From the NCBI GenBank assembly GCA_902559355.1, contig CACEHM010000003.1:62001-126000 (forward strand): a stretch of DNA of 64,000 nt. The letters are read 5' to 3'. The notes below the pieces were generated by a model, which had not been told where the DNA came from, made no database searches, and was given only the letters and a program-made list of their open reading frames with translations. Position 1 is the stretch's first letter, and each line of letters begins with the position of its first letter. Positions 16,299-24,389 of the stretch are shown one piece after another. Origin of the DNA: an uncultured Gammaproteobacteria bacterium. Its GTDB lineage: Bacteria > Pseudomonadota > Gammaproteobacteria > GCA-002705445 > GCA-002716945. The position numbers and the translations under genes were made by a program.

Positions 16299-16489
16299 TC
16301 AATAACAACTATTTCAAAACTCTTGGCGTATCTCCAAATGAAGATTTGGATATTATTAAAAAAGCATTCAAACGCTTAGCATCTAAATATCATCCTGATA
16401 AAAACAATGACAACATTGATGCTCAAAGAATCTTTATAAAAATTACAACTGCATATGAAAAAATAATGGAGTTTAGAAAAAATGGATAA
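16295..16489 (+). CDS. Minimal J-domain (DnaJ-like) protein
   Basis: A 64-residue protein consisting only of a J domain: NNYFKTLGVSPNEDLDIIKKAFKRLASKYHPDKN with the HPD motif at residues 33-35, then a short helix ending AYEKIMEFRKNG. J domains stimulate the ATPase of DnaK-type Hsp70s. There is no glycine-rich, zinc-finger or membrane segment. It overlaps mraZ by four bases and rsmH by eight, so it is firmly part of the operon. A J protein at this point in the dcw cluster is not part of the usual order; its client is unknown. Confidence 0.85.
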   Translation: MINNNYFKTLGVSPNEDLDIIKKAFKRLASKYHPDKNNDNIDAQRIFIKITTAYEKIMEFRKNG

Positions 16490-17414
16490 TACATCTTTTC
16501 ATATCCCAGTATTGAAAGCAGACTCTGTTCAACAGCTAATTACAGATGAAAATGGCATTTACATAGATGCAACTCTAGGCTATGGAGGACATACAAGAGA
16601 GATTCTAGACTCAACAAGCAAGAAAGCTAGAATATATGGAATAGATAAAGATATTGATGCTATCGAATTTAATACGAACGAATTATCAGATGAGAAGAGA
16701 TTTACCCTAAGACATGGATGTTTTTCTTCTCTTCATGAATACGCGAAGACATGGAACATTTATGGGGCTGTAAATGGGATACTATTTGATTTAGGAGTTT
16801 CATCAGTTCACTTAGATGATGGTGATAGGGGCTTTAGCTTTACTAAGGACGCTCCATTAGATATGAGATTTAATAGATTGGAGGGTAAAACTGTTTCTGA
16901 TTACTTGAATAAATTATCAGAAAAAGAAATTGAAAGAATACTCCGAGTGTATGGACAAGAAAAGTTCTCAAAAAGAATTGCTCGAAATATCATTAAGTAC
17001 AGAGAAAAAAACAGAATAACAAATACTTTAGAACTTGTTGATATTATTAATAAATCTGTTTTAGTAAATGATAAGCATAAACATAATGCAACAAGGTCAT
17101 TTCAAGCTCTTAGAATATTCATCAATAAAGAATTGGATGTACTAAAGGATGTTTTAGAGAAATCTTTCGATGTTCTTGCGCCAAAAGGAAGGCTTGTATT
17201 AATCACTTACCATTCTCTAGAAGAGAGAGTGATTAAAGATTTTCTAATATATACAGATCAATACTTATCGGCGCCAAGAAAAATGCCAATAAAAAAAGAT
17301 TTTATGGAAAAAATGTTTAATTTAATAAAAAAAATCAAGCCATCCGATGAAGAGATTGAAATAAATCCTCGTTCAAGATCTGCCAAAATTAATGTACTTG
17401 AGAAACAATCATGA
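16482..17414 (+). CDS. rsmH: 16S rRNA (cytosine(1402)-N(4))-methyltransferase
   Basis: RsmH (MraW) N4-methylates C1402 in the P site of 16S rRNA using SAM. The 310-residue protein has HIPVLKADSVQQLI at the start, the SAM-binding IYIDATLGYGGHTREIL near residue 27, GILFDLGVSSVHLDDGDRGFSF near residue 100, PLDMRFN and the C-terminal LVLITYHSLEERVIKDFL near residue 240. Standard second enzyme gene of the dcw cluster, here displaced by one gene. The stop overlaps ftsL by ATGA. Confidence 0.95.
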   Translation: MDNTSFHIPVLKADSVQQLITDENGIYIDATLGYGGHTREILDSTSKKARIYGIDKDIDAIEFNTNELSDEKRFTLRHGCFSSLHEYAKTWNIYGAVNGILFDLGVSSVHLDDGDRGFSFTKDAPLDMRFNRLEGKTVSDYLNKLSEKEIERILRVYGQEKFSKRIARNIIKYREKNRITNTLELVDIINKSVLVNDKHKHNATRSFQALRIFINKELDVLKDVLEKSFDVLAPKGRLVLITYHSLEERVIKDFLIYTDQYLSAPRKMPIKKDFMEKMFNLIKKIKPSDEEIEINPRSRSAKINVLEKQS

Positions 17415-17680
17415 ACCTAGGGACAACCTTAATATTAATAGTTTTGATTACTGTATCTGCATTTGGCGCTATTTTTGTTAAATACCAAAACAGAATACTT
17501 AATATAGAAGTTTCAAAGAATGAGCGAATATTATTTGAAACATCAGAGAGATATAGAGAGCTTTTAGAGCAAAAGGTAAATCTCACTGATAGTAAACTTC
17601 AAAAGAGCGGTTTAGGTGAAGCACTTGGAATGAGCCTTCCATCTAAAGAAAGAATTTTAATCATGAACTTAAACAATTAG
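17411..17680 (+). CDS. ftsL: Cell division protein FtsL
   Basis: An 89-residue bitopic membrane protein: one transmembrane segment at about residues 4-24 (TTLILIVLITVSAFGAIFV) followed by a heptad-like periplasmic coiled coil rich in Leu and Glu (residues 27-65) and the terminal SLPSKERILIMNLN. FtsL forms a complex with FtsB and FtsQ that signals to FtsWI. Sequence conservation is always low in this family, so the call rests on size, topology and position after rsmH. It is followed unusually by ftsZ rather than ftsI. Confidence 0.85.
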   Translation: MNLGTTLILIVLITVSAFGAIFVKYQNRILNIEVSKNERILFETSERYRELLEQKVNLTDSKLQKSGLGEALGMSLPSKERILIMNLNN

Positions 17681-17690
17681 GAGGAACACC

Positions 17691-18836
17691 ATGTTTGAAA
17701 TAGTAGATAATTATAATCAGAACGCGGTTATCAAAGTCATTGGTGTTGGAGGTGGTGGCGGTAACGCAATCATTTCAATGCTTAAGTCTCAAATTCATGG
17801 AGCTGACTTTATAATTGCAAATACAGATGTCCAGGCATTAAGAGATGTGAATGGAGCAACTACTGTACAGATTGGTTCTGAAATCACAAAAGGTTTAGGT
17901 GCTGGGGCAGATCCTGAAAAAGGTAAACAAGCAGCATTGGAAGCAAGTGAAATTTTAAAAGAGTCTATAGAAGGTGCTGATATGCTTTTTATTGCAGCTG
18001 GTATGGGTGGTGGAACAGGAACTGGTGCCGCACCTGTGATCGCCCAGATCGCTAGAGATCTTGGTATTTTAACGGTTGCTGTAGTAACGAAACCATTTGA
18101 ATTTGAAGGTCCAGAGAGAATGTCTAATGCTCAAGAAGGCATTGATAACCTTGAGCAATGGGTGGATTCACTTATAGTGATACCTAATTCGAAATTAAAA
18201 GAAGTATATGGCGGTGGAGAGTCTATATTTTCATCATTCGAAAACGCTAACGACGTTCTAAGAGGAGCTGTTAAAGGCATAACTGAGATAATAACTATTA
18301 GAGGATTCATGAATGTTGATTTTGCTGATGTTAAAACAGTAATGTCTGGAATGGGAAAAGCCATGATGGGATCAGGAGTTTCCTCAGGCGAGAATCGTGC
18401 TATTGATGCTGTAACCACAGCTCTTAGTAGTCCACTACTAGATAATATTGATCTTCAAGGCGCAAGCGGTGTATTAGTTAATATCACTTCTGGTTCTGAT
18501 CTAACTACTGATGAATTCGAGGTTATTGGTAGTAAAATTAGAGAAATAGCAAATGAAGATGCAAAAATTATAACTGGCTGTATTAAAGAAGATGATAACA
18601 TTGGAGATTTACGTGTGACTATTATTGCGACTGGTTTTTCACAAGATAATAAAATAGATGTAAATTCTTCTGAAGTTAACCAAAGTACACAAGAAAGCAC
18701 AACTATTAATCCTAGTGTTTCTTATCCTAGCAATAGTGAAGCAAAAAATGATGCAATAACACAAGTAGATGTTAGTCAGCAGGAAGATCAGACATCTCTC
18801 GATATTCCAGCATTTTTAAGACAACAAGCTGATTAA
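17691..18836 (+). CDS. ftsZ: Cell division GTPase FtsZ, at an unusual position
   Basis: FtsZ is the tubulin-like GTPase that forms the Z ring. The 381-residue protein has IKVIGVGGGGGNAI near residue 15, the tubulin signature GGGTGTGAAP near residue 106, and the C-terminal conserved peptide SLDIPAFLRQQAD, which binds FtsA, ZipA and ZapD. A linker of about 50 polar residues precedes that peptide. The ribosome site aggaggaa is one of the best in the window, consistent with the high level FtsZ needs. It lies between ftsL and ftsI, whereas the normal place after ftsA is empty (ftsA is followed by lpxC). A perfect hairpin follows the stop. Confidence 0.97.
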   Translation: MFEIVDNYNQNAVIKVIGVGGGGGNAIISMLKSQIHGADFIIANTDVQALRDVNGATTVQIGSEITKGLGAGADPEKGKQAALEASEILKESIEGADMLFIAAGMGGGTGTGAAPVIAQIARDLGILTVAVVTKPFEFEGPERMSNAQEGIDNLEQWVDSLIVIPNSKLKEVYGGGESIFSSFENANDVLRGAVKGITEIITIRGFMNVDFADVKTVMSGMGKAMMGSGVSSGENRAIDAVTTALSSPLLDNIDLQGASGVLVNITSGSDLTTDEFEVIGSKIREIANEDAKIITGCIKEDDNIGDLRVTIIATGFSQDNKIDVNSSEVNQSTQESTTINPSVSYPSNSEAKNDAITQVDVSQQEDQTSLDIPAFLRQQAD

Positions 18837-18862
18837 TAATATAAAAAAAAATCAGAAACTTA

Positions 18863-18888
18863 GGCTGCCATTATTTATAATGGCAGCC
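18863..18888. terminator. Perfect 11-base-pair hairpin between ftsZ and ftsI
   Basis: The arms ggctgccatta (18863-18873) and taatggcagcc (18878-18888) pair perfectly around a four-base loop ttta, followed by tttcttgt. It looks like a terminator or attenuator after ftsZ. The only nearby ATG for ftsI (18880) is inside the 3' arm, so the same structure could also control ftsI translation. The U-tract is imperfect, so read-through into the rest of the cluster is expected. Confidence 0.6.
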
Positions 18889-20547
18889 TTTCTTGTATTG
18901 ATAATAATAATCATTAGACTCTATCAGATTCAAGTTAATGCAACAGATTGTTTTTATTTTAATAAAGGATCATGCAAAGAGAATATTCTTGAAGTGGCTG
19001 AAAAAAGGCAAATTCATAGTGTTAAACTGACCGCACAAAGAGGAAGCATCTATGATAGAAACAATAATGTTTTAGCTATGTCTTTACCAATAAAAACTCT
19101 TTGTATTAATCCGAGTAGATTATATAAAAGTAACAATAAATCTATTATGGAATTATCTAACGATCTTGGTTTATCTGAAAAAAGATTAAAAAAAATTATT
19201 GATAAAAATAAAAACAAAAAAGAATTTTATTTGAAAAGACATGTCTCGAAAGATTTCTATTTGAAAGTTAAGAGTTTAAATAATCCTAATCTTTATTTTA
19301 TTAATGAAAATAAAAGAAGTTATCTAGGCGGTAAACCTTTTTCAAATATTATAGGATTTACAAATATAGATGATAAAGGACAAGAAGGCATTGAATTCAT
19401 AAGTAATAAAATTCTATTACCAGAGCATGGATTGAAAAAAGTGAAAAAAGATAATATCGGTCGTCCCATTGAAACAATAGGTATTATTAGAAAACCAGTC
19501 CCAGGCCAAGATATTTTTCTCACATTGGATAAAAGAATACAAATAATTGCATATGAAACCCTCAGAAAATATATTACAAAATTTAAAGCTGAGAGTGGCT
19601 CTATAATTTTAATTGAATCAAATACAGGCGACATAATGTCAATGACTAACTACCCATCATTTAATCCAGATAGAAGGAGTGAGTTTAGAGGGAAGAAAAT
19701 TAAAAACCGAGCTGTCTATGATTTAATTGAACCTGGATCTACTATAAAACCACTGATAATATATTACGGCTTACACAATGAAGTAATTAGTGAATCAACA
19801 ATAATAAATACTGCGCCGGGCGTTATTCTACTTGAAGATAAAGAAATTAAAGATTGGAAATATTTAGGAAAAGTAAGTCCAAGAGATATTATTAAATTAT
19901 CTAGTAACATCGGAGCAGCAAAAGTCTCAAGTAAACTTTCAAAGAAACAGCTTATAGACGGATTAAATGAACTAGGTTTCGGTCAATCACTATTTCTAAA
20001 TTTACCCGGATCAAAAACTGGCTCTTTACCGCTTTCATCTGAGTTATCAAATTCAGGTCATATGAGTCTCGGTTATGGATATGGTCTCTCAACGTCACTA
20101 ATGCATCTTGCAAGTGCTTACACTACACTTGCTAATTATGGCAACAGGGTACAAATAAATTATTTGAAAAATAATAATAAAGACTCTAAAAAAGATAATA
20201 TTTTAAATAGGGATAACTCAATAAAAGTATTAGATATGATGAGAGATGTAGTTCATTCAAACGATGGAACAGGAAGGCAGGCTAAAGTTGAAGGATACAC
20301 GGTTTATGGCAAGACAGGTACAGTTAGACAGATTATAGATGGTAGATATTCAAAAGATAAACATAACGCGTTATTTGTTGGAATACTAGGAGACCCTGAA
20401 CCTAAATATGTTGCTGCTGTCATAGTAAGGAGCCCAAAAAATAAGGAAGGCTCCGGAGGTCTTCATGCAGCACCTGTTTTTGGCGAATTTATGCAACATT
20501 CAATGAGAATTTTAAATGATATGAGTTATGCTAATAACAGACAATAA
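18880..20547 (+). CDS. ftsI: Peptidoglycan D,D-transpeptidase FtsI (PBP3)
   Basis: FtsI is the septal transpeptidase that cross-links peptidoglycan with FtsW. The 555-residue protein has an N-terminal membrane anchor (about residues 1-17), the dimerisation-domain start LTAQRGSIYDRNNNVLA, and the three active-site motifs: STIK with Ser287, SSN at about 341 and KTG at 478. The start is doubtful. The ATG at 18880 lies inside a hairpin, has no ribosome site and truncates the basic cytoplasmic tail. The frame stays open upstream through KKNQKLRLPLFI, with an ATT at 18832 overlapping the ftsZ stop, but with no ATG, GTG or TTG. The 3' end overlaps murE by 20 bases. Confidence 0.93.
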   Translation: MAAFLVLIIIIIRLYQIQVNATDCFYFNKGSCKENILEVAEKRQIHSVKLTAQRGSIYDRNNNVLAMSLPIKTLCINPSRLYKSNNKSIMELSNDLGLSEKRLKKIIDKNKNKKEFYLKRHVSKDFYLKVKSLNNPNLYFINENKRSYLGGKPFSNIIGFTNIDDKGQEGIEFISNKILLPEHGLKKVKKDNIGRPIETIGIIRKPVPGQDIFLTLDKRIQIIAYETLRKYITKFKAESGSIILIESNTGDIMSMTNYPSFNPDRRSEFRGKKIKNRAVYDLIEPGSTIKPLIIYYGLHNEVISESTIINTAPGVILLEDKEIKDWKYLGKVSPRDIIKLSSNIGAAKVSSKLSKKQLIDGLNELGFGQSLFLNLPGSKTGSLPLSSELSNSGHMSLGYGYGLSTSLMHLASAYTTLANYGNRVQINYLKNNNKDSKKDNILNRDNSIKVLDMMRDVVHSNDGTGRQAKVEGYTVYGKTGTVRQIIDGRYSKDKHNALFVGILGDPEPKYVAAVIVRSPKNKEGSGGLHAAPVFGEFMQHSMRILNDMSYANNRQ

Positions 20548-21982
20548 TTTAGTACATTTAGAAAAATTCATTATTAGTAACTCAAACAGGGCTATTAAAT
20601 TTAGTGATAGGTTTTGCATAGATTCTAGAAAAGTTAAATCAGGACAAATTTTCATATCCATTGATTCTGATGAATCGAAAAATTTTAAAAATATAAAAAA
20701 TGCAATATTTAATGGAGCATCCGGATTTGTTACGCAATTTTTATACAAACGAAGTGACCTAAAGACTTCAATACCTTTTTTAATTCAAAAAAACTTAGAT
20801 AATCTTTTTCATATGTTATTTAATGTTGATCTCATAGGATATAAACATAAAGTTAAAACTATAGGTATCACGGGTACAAATGGTAAAACATCTTCTGTTT
20901 TATTATTAGCACAATCATTAACCTATTTAAAAAAGAAAGTAGGGGTAATAACAAGTGAGGGATGCGGAATTTATCCTGCATTAGTGGATAGTGATTATAC
21001 AACCCCACCTATTGACATAATCTATAAATATTATAGAAATTTTGTCTCTAAGGAATGCGATTATATTATTATTGAATGTTCATCACAAGGTTTACATCAA
21101 GGAAGAGTAAAGGGCTTATTATTTGACTATGCGTGCATAACAAATATCCATAGTGATCATCTTGATTATCATAAAACAATCAAAAACTATTCTAATTCGA
21201 AGCTATCAATATTGAATCAAAGTAAAAAAGCTATTTTAAATTATGATTCATCCATACTTATGAAAAACAATTTCGATAAATATAGAAATCTAGAGTGTTT
21301 TTATTTTTCAAAATCAAGGTATACAAATAAGAAAATTATATCAAGACACATGAAAGATAATAAAATATTAATAAATAAGCATGTTGTTACTTTTGACAAA
21401 GCTAATAAAAATCATTTTAATATTTATTCTTTATTGATGATTTGCTCAATATTAAAACTTGAAAATTATGGTCTGAAACTAATTAACTCATCAATCACTG
21501 CTCTTTGTGAATTGCCCGGCAGAAGGCAAGTTATAAGGACCAGAAGTAAAGGTACTTTTATAATTGATTATGCGCATACAATACAGTCTTTCAGAGACAT
21601 CTATAAAGAATTTAAATCATATAATCATATAACTACACTTTTTGGTTGTGGAGGGGATCGCGACCCATCAAAAAGAGCTGTTATTGGAAAAATTGTTGAC
21701 AGTAATTCCTCGTTTTCAATAATAACTGAAGACAATTCACGTAACGAAAATCTCTCTTCAATAGTTAACAATATATCCTCTGGTTTTAATGATAAAAAAA
21801 GGTATATTGTTATCAAGTCACGCAAAACAGCAATAAAATACCTATTTACCTATTCATCAAAAAAACATATTAATTTTATACTAGGCAAAGGAAATGAGAG
21901 TTATCTCATTAAGAATAGTTCAAAAGTAAAACATAATGATATCATTTATTTAAATAATCTTATCAATAACTATGAATCTTAG
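20528..21982 (+). CDS. murE: UDP-MurNAc-L-Ala-D-Glu:meso-diaminopimelate ligase
   Basis: MurE adds the third residue of the peptidoglycan stem peptide in the cytosol. The 484-residue protein has the Mur ligase P-loop TIGITGTNGKTSS near residue 115, CIDSRKVKSGQIF at the start, TNIHSDHLDYH near residue 212 and LPGRRQVIRT. The amino acid specificity motif, DNPR in meso-DAP enzymes, reads DNSR here within TEDNSRNE; the arginine that contacts DAP is kept, so meso-DAP remains the likely substrate. The gene is strongly AT-rich with many Lys, Asn and Ile. Overlaps ftsI and murF. Confidence 0.92.
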   Translation: MLITDNNLVHLEKFIISNSNRAIKFSDRFCIDSRKVKSGQIFISIDSDESKNFKNIKNAIFNGASGFVTQFLYKRSDLKTSIPFLIQKNLDNLFHMLFNVDLIGYKHKVKTIGITGTNGKTSSVLLLAQSLTYLKKKVGVITSEGCGIYPALVDSDYTTPPIDIIYKYYRNFVSKECDYIIIECSSQGLHQGRVKGLLFDYACITNIHSDHLDYHKTIKNYSNSKLSILNQSKKAILNYDSSILMKNNFDKYRNLECFYFSKSRYTNKKIISRHMKDNKILINKHVVTFDKANKNHFNIYSLLMICSILKLENYGLKLINSSITALCELPGRRQVIRTRSKGTFIIDYAHTIQSFRDIYKEFKSYNHITTLFGCGGDRDPSKRAVIGKIVDSNSSFSIITEDNSRNENLSSIVNNISSGFNDKKRYIVIKSRKTAIKYLFTYSSKKHINFILGKGNESYLIKNSSKVKHNDIIYLNNLINNYES

Positions 21983-23300
21983 AGTATCAGATGTAGCCAA
22001 GTATTTATCTTCTTCTTTTGAAGGAACCGACAGAGTAATTAGCAAAATAGTTATCGATAGTAGAGAAGTCAAAAGAGGAGATCTTTTCTTGGCTATTTCT
22101 GGAATCAATAATGATGGACATAAATATATAAAAGATGCTATTGATAATGGAGCAGCTTGTATAATATGTGAAAAGCCTCATAACTTTATATCTTCGTCTA
22201 CTCCAACTATAATTGTTAAAAATTCCATTCGAGCACTGGGTAACATAGCTACAAAATATAAAATTAAAATAGGTCAACCATATACGATTGGTATTACAGG
22301 CACTAATGGCAAAACTACAGTAACAAAATTATGCACATCTATACTAAGTACTTCATTTAGAACAAGCGCAACAATAGGAAACTATAATAATGAAATAGGG
22401 CTTCCATTATCAGTCCTGAATGCTTCCCATGAAACAGAGAAATGTATTTATGAGCATGGGGCAAGTAAAAAAAATGATATAAACTATTTAACTAAAATCT
22501 CGCAACCAGATTTGACCACCTTATTGAATGTCTCAGAGGCTCATATGGAGTCATTTAAAAGTATGGAAAATCTTATCCAAACAAAAGAAGAGATATTTTC
22601 TCATCATAAAACTAAGCATATAATTCTTAATATAGACGATGCAAATTTCTCACGATGGCAAAAGCTTAATGAGGATAAGAAAATAACAACGCTATCTTTA
22701 ATAGGTAATGCAGATTATGTTATGAAATCTGATGAAGAGGACTATTGTGTGTTGACGCCGCATGGTGAGTTTAATATTGATAAAGACTATACCACTAACA
22801 TATTACCAATAAATATACTATTTAGCGTTGCAATAACAATGGAATCTGGTTCTACTATTGATGATGTTATTAATGGTTTAAAATCATTTTCTGGAATTGA
22901 GGGTCGGTTTTATACACTCTACTCAAAGAATAATTCTATGATTATTGATGACTCATACAATGCTAACCCCGAATCTATGAAGTCTGCTTTACGTCAATTA
23001 GCTAGTTATAGTAAGAACAGGATCTTTGTTATGGGAGATATGGGGGAGTTAGGTATAAATTCTCAAAAACACCATCAATCAATATTTAAACTCTCAAAGC
23101 AATTAGGTATAGAATTTTTATTTTATATGGGAAAATATGGAGAAGATGCTAAACAAATTTTCGGTGATAATTGCTATACTTCAGATAACATGAATGAGAT
23201 AGTACAAAAGCTTAAAAAAACCTCAGACAAAGATTCAACTATCTTAATAAAAGCATCACGTTTTATGAATTTTGATTACATCGTAAAGGAGTTAAAATAG
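21972..23300 (+). CDS. murF: UDP-MurNAc-tripeptide:D-alanyl-D-alanine ligase
   Basis: MurF adds D-Ala-D-Ala to complete the UDP-MurNAc pentapeptide. The 442-residue protein shows VIDSREVKRGDLFLAI near residue 28, the P-loop TIGITGTNGKTTVTKL near residue 104, YEHGASKKNDINYLTKISQPD near residue 155 and DDSYNANPESMKSAL near residue 328, the MurF-type C-terminal motif. In most MurFs the central stretch reads EMGA(S/N)xxGEI; here it is EHGASKKNDI, so a conserved acidic residue pattern is shifted. It overlaps murE by 11 bases and is followed by mraY after three. Confidence 0.93.
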   Translation: MNLRVSDVAKYLSSSFEGTDRVISKIVIDSREVKRGDLFLAISGINNDGHKYIKDAIDNGAACIICEKPHNFISSSTPTIIVKNSIRALGNIATKYKIKIGQPYTIGITGTNGKTTVTKLCTSILSTSFRTSATIGNYNNEIGLPLSVLNASHETEKCIYEHGASKKNDINYLTKISQPDLTTLLNVSEAHMESFKSMENLIQTKEEIFSHHKTKHIILNIDDANFSRWQKLNEDKKITTLSLIGNADYVMKSDEEDYCVLTPHGEFNIDKDYTTNILPINILFSVAITMESGSTIDDVINGLKSFSGIEGRFYTLYSKNNSMIIDDSYNANPESMKSALRQLASYSKNRIFVMGDMGELGINSQKHHQSIFKLSKQLGIEFLFYMGKYGEDAKQIFGDNCYTSDNMNEIVQKLKKTSDKDSTILIKASRFMNFDYIVKELK

Positions 23301-23303
23301 AAA

Positions 23304-24389
23304 ATGCTTCTGAGTTTGTTTGAATATCTTTCTCAATTTAATTCAGGCTTTAATGTCTTTCAATATTTAACATTGAGGACAGTAATGGGAGCAGGGACAT
23401 CTCTTGTGATTTCTCTTCTTCTTGGTCCTTATATTATTTCTTACCTCAAGAATAAACAATTCTATCAATCTATCCGATCAGATGGTCCTAAAAGTCATCT
23501 TGATGATAAAAATACAACTCCAACTATGGGTGGGATTATAATTATATTTTCAGTAGTTATATCAACTATTTTGTGGTCAGATTTATCTAACAATTATATA
23601 TTAACACTATTATTTGGAATACTTGGATTTGGTGCTATTGGTTTTTATGATGACTATAAGAAACTTATAAAAAGAAATAGCGACGGTATAAAAGGAAGAT
23701 TGAAACTTCTCCTACAAATAATATTTGCCTCAATCATAACGCTATTTTTATATTTCTTCATGGATACTGGAAGTATTGAATCAGTTTTCCCTTTTTTAAA
23801 AGAAAATAGTTTTTATTTAGGAATACTTTTCATTCCATGGTCAATTTTTATTTTGGTTGGATCATCGAATGCTGTGAACTTAACTGATGGATTAGACGGA
23901 CTCGCTATATTACCTTGTATTTTGATTGCATCAGCTTTTGTCATTTTTTCTTATGTTCATGGTAATATAAATATCTCATCATATTTATTGATACCATATA
24001 TTGAAGGCACCGGAGAAACTGCTATATTTGCTGCATCACTTGTCGGAGCAGGATTAGGATTTCTTTGGTTTAATTCATACCCTGCAGAAATATTCATGGG
24101 TGATTGCGGCTCCTTGTCATTGGGGAGCTCTCTTGGTTTATTAGCAATCATTCTTAAACAAGAACTAGCGTTTGCAATCATGAGCGGAATCTTTGTTGCT
24201 GAAGCATTGTCTGTAATTATTCAAGTTGCATCATTTAAATTAAGAAAAGGTAAAAGAATTTTTAAGATGGCACCACTTCATCATCATTATGAATTATCGG
24301 GATTATCTGAACCAAAAATAATTATGAGGTTTTGGATCATTACGTTCATATTAGTATTAATCGCCTTGGCTACACTTAAAATTAGATGA
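23304..24389 (+). CDS. mraY: Phospho-N-acetylmuramoyl-pentapeptide transferase
   Basis: MraY moves phospho-MurNAc-pentapeptide from UDP to undecaprenyl phosphate, making lipid I. The 361-residue protein has about ten hydrophobic transmembrane stretches and the family motifs GPKSHLDDKNTTPTMGG near residue 62, GFYDDYKKL near residue 113, SNAVNLTDGLDGLA near residue 190, GDCGSLSLG near residue 267 and the histidine-rich loop APLHHHYELSG near residue 325. Full length and typical of gammaproteobacterial enzymes. The stop overlaps murD by ATGA. Confidence 0.97.
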   Translation: MLLSLFEYLSQFNSGFNVFQYLTLRTVMGAGTSLVISLLLGPYIISYLKNKQFYQSIRSDGPKSHLDDKNTTPTMGGIIIIFSVVISTILWSDLSNNYILTLLFGILGFGAIGFYDDYKKLIKRNSDGIKGRLKLLLQIIFASIITLFLYFFMDTGSIESVFPFLKENSFYLGILFIPWSIFILVGSSNAVNLTDGLDGLAILPCILIASAFVIFSYVHGNINISSYLLIPYIEGTGETAIFAASLVGAGLGFLWFNSYPAEIFMGDCGSLSLGSSLGLLAIILKQELAFAIMSGIFVAEALSVIIQVASFKLRKGKRIFKMAPLHHHYELSGLSEPKIIMRFWIITFILVLIALATLKIR

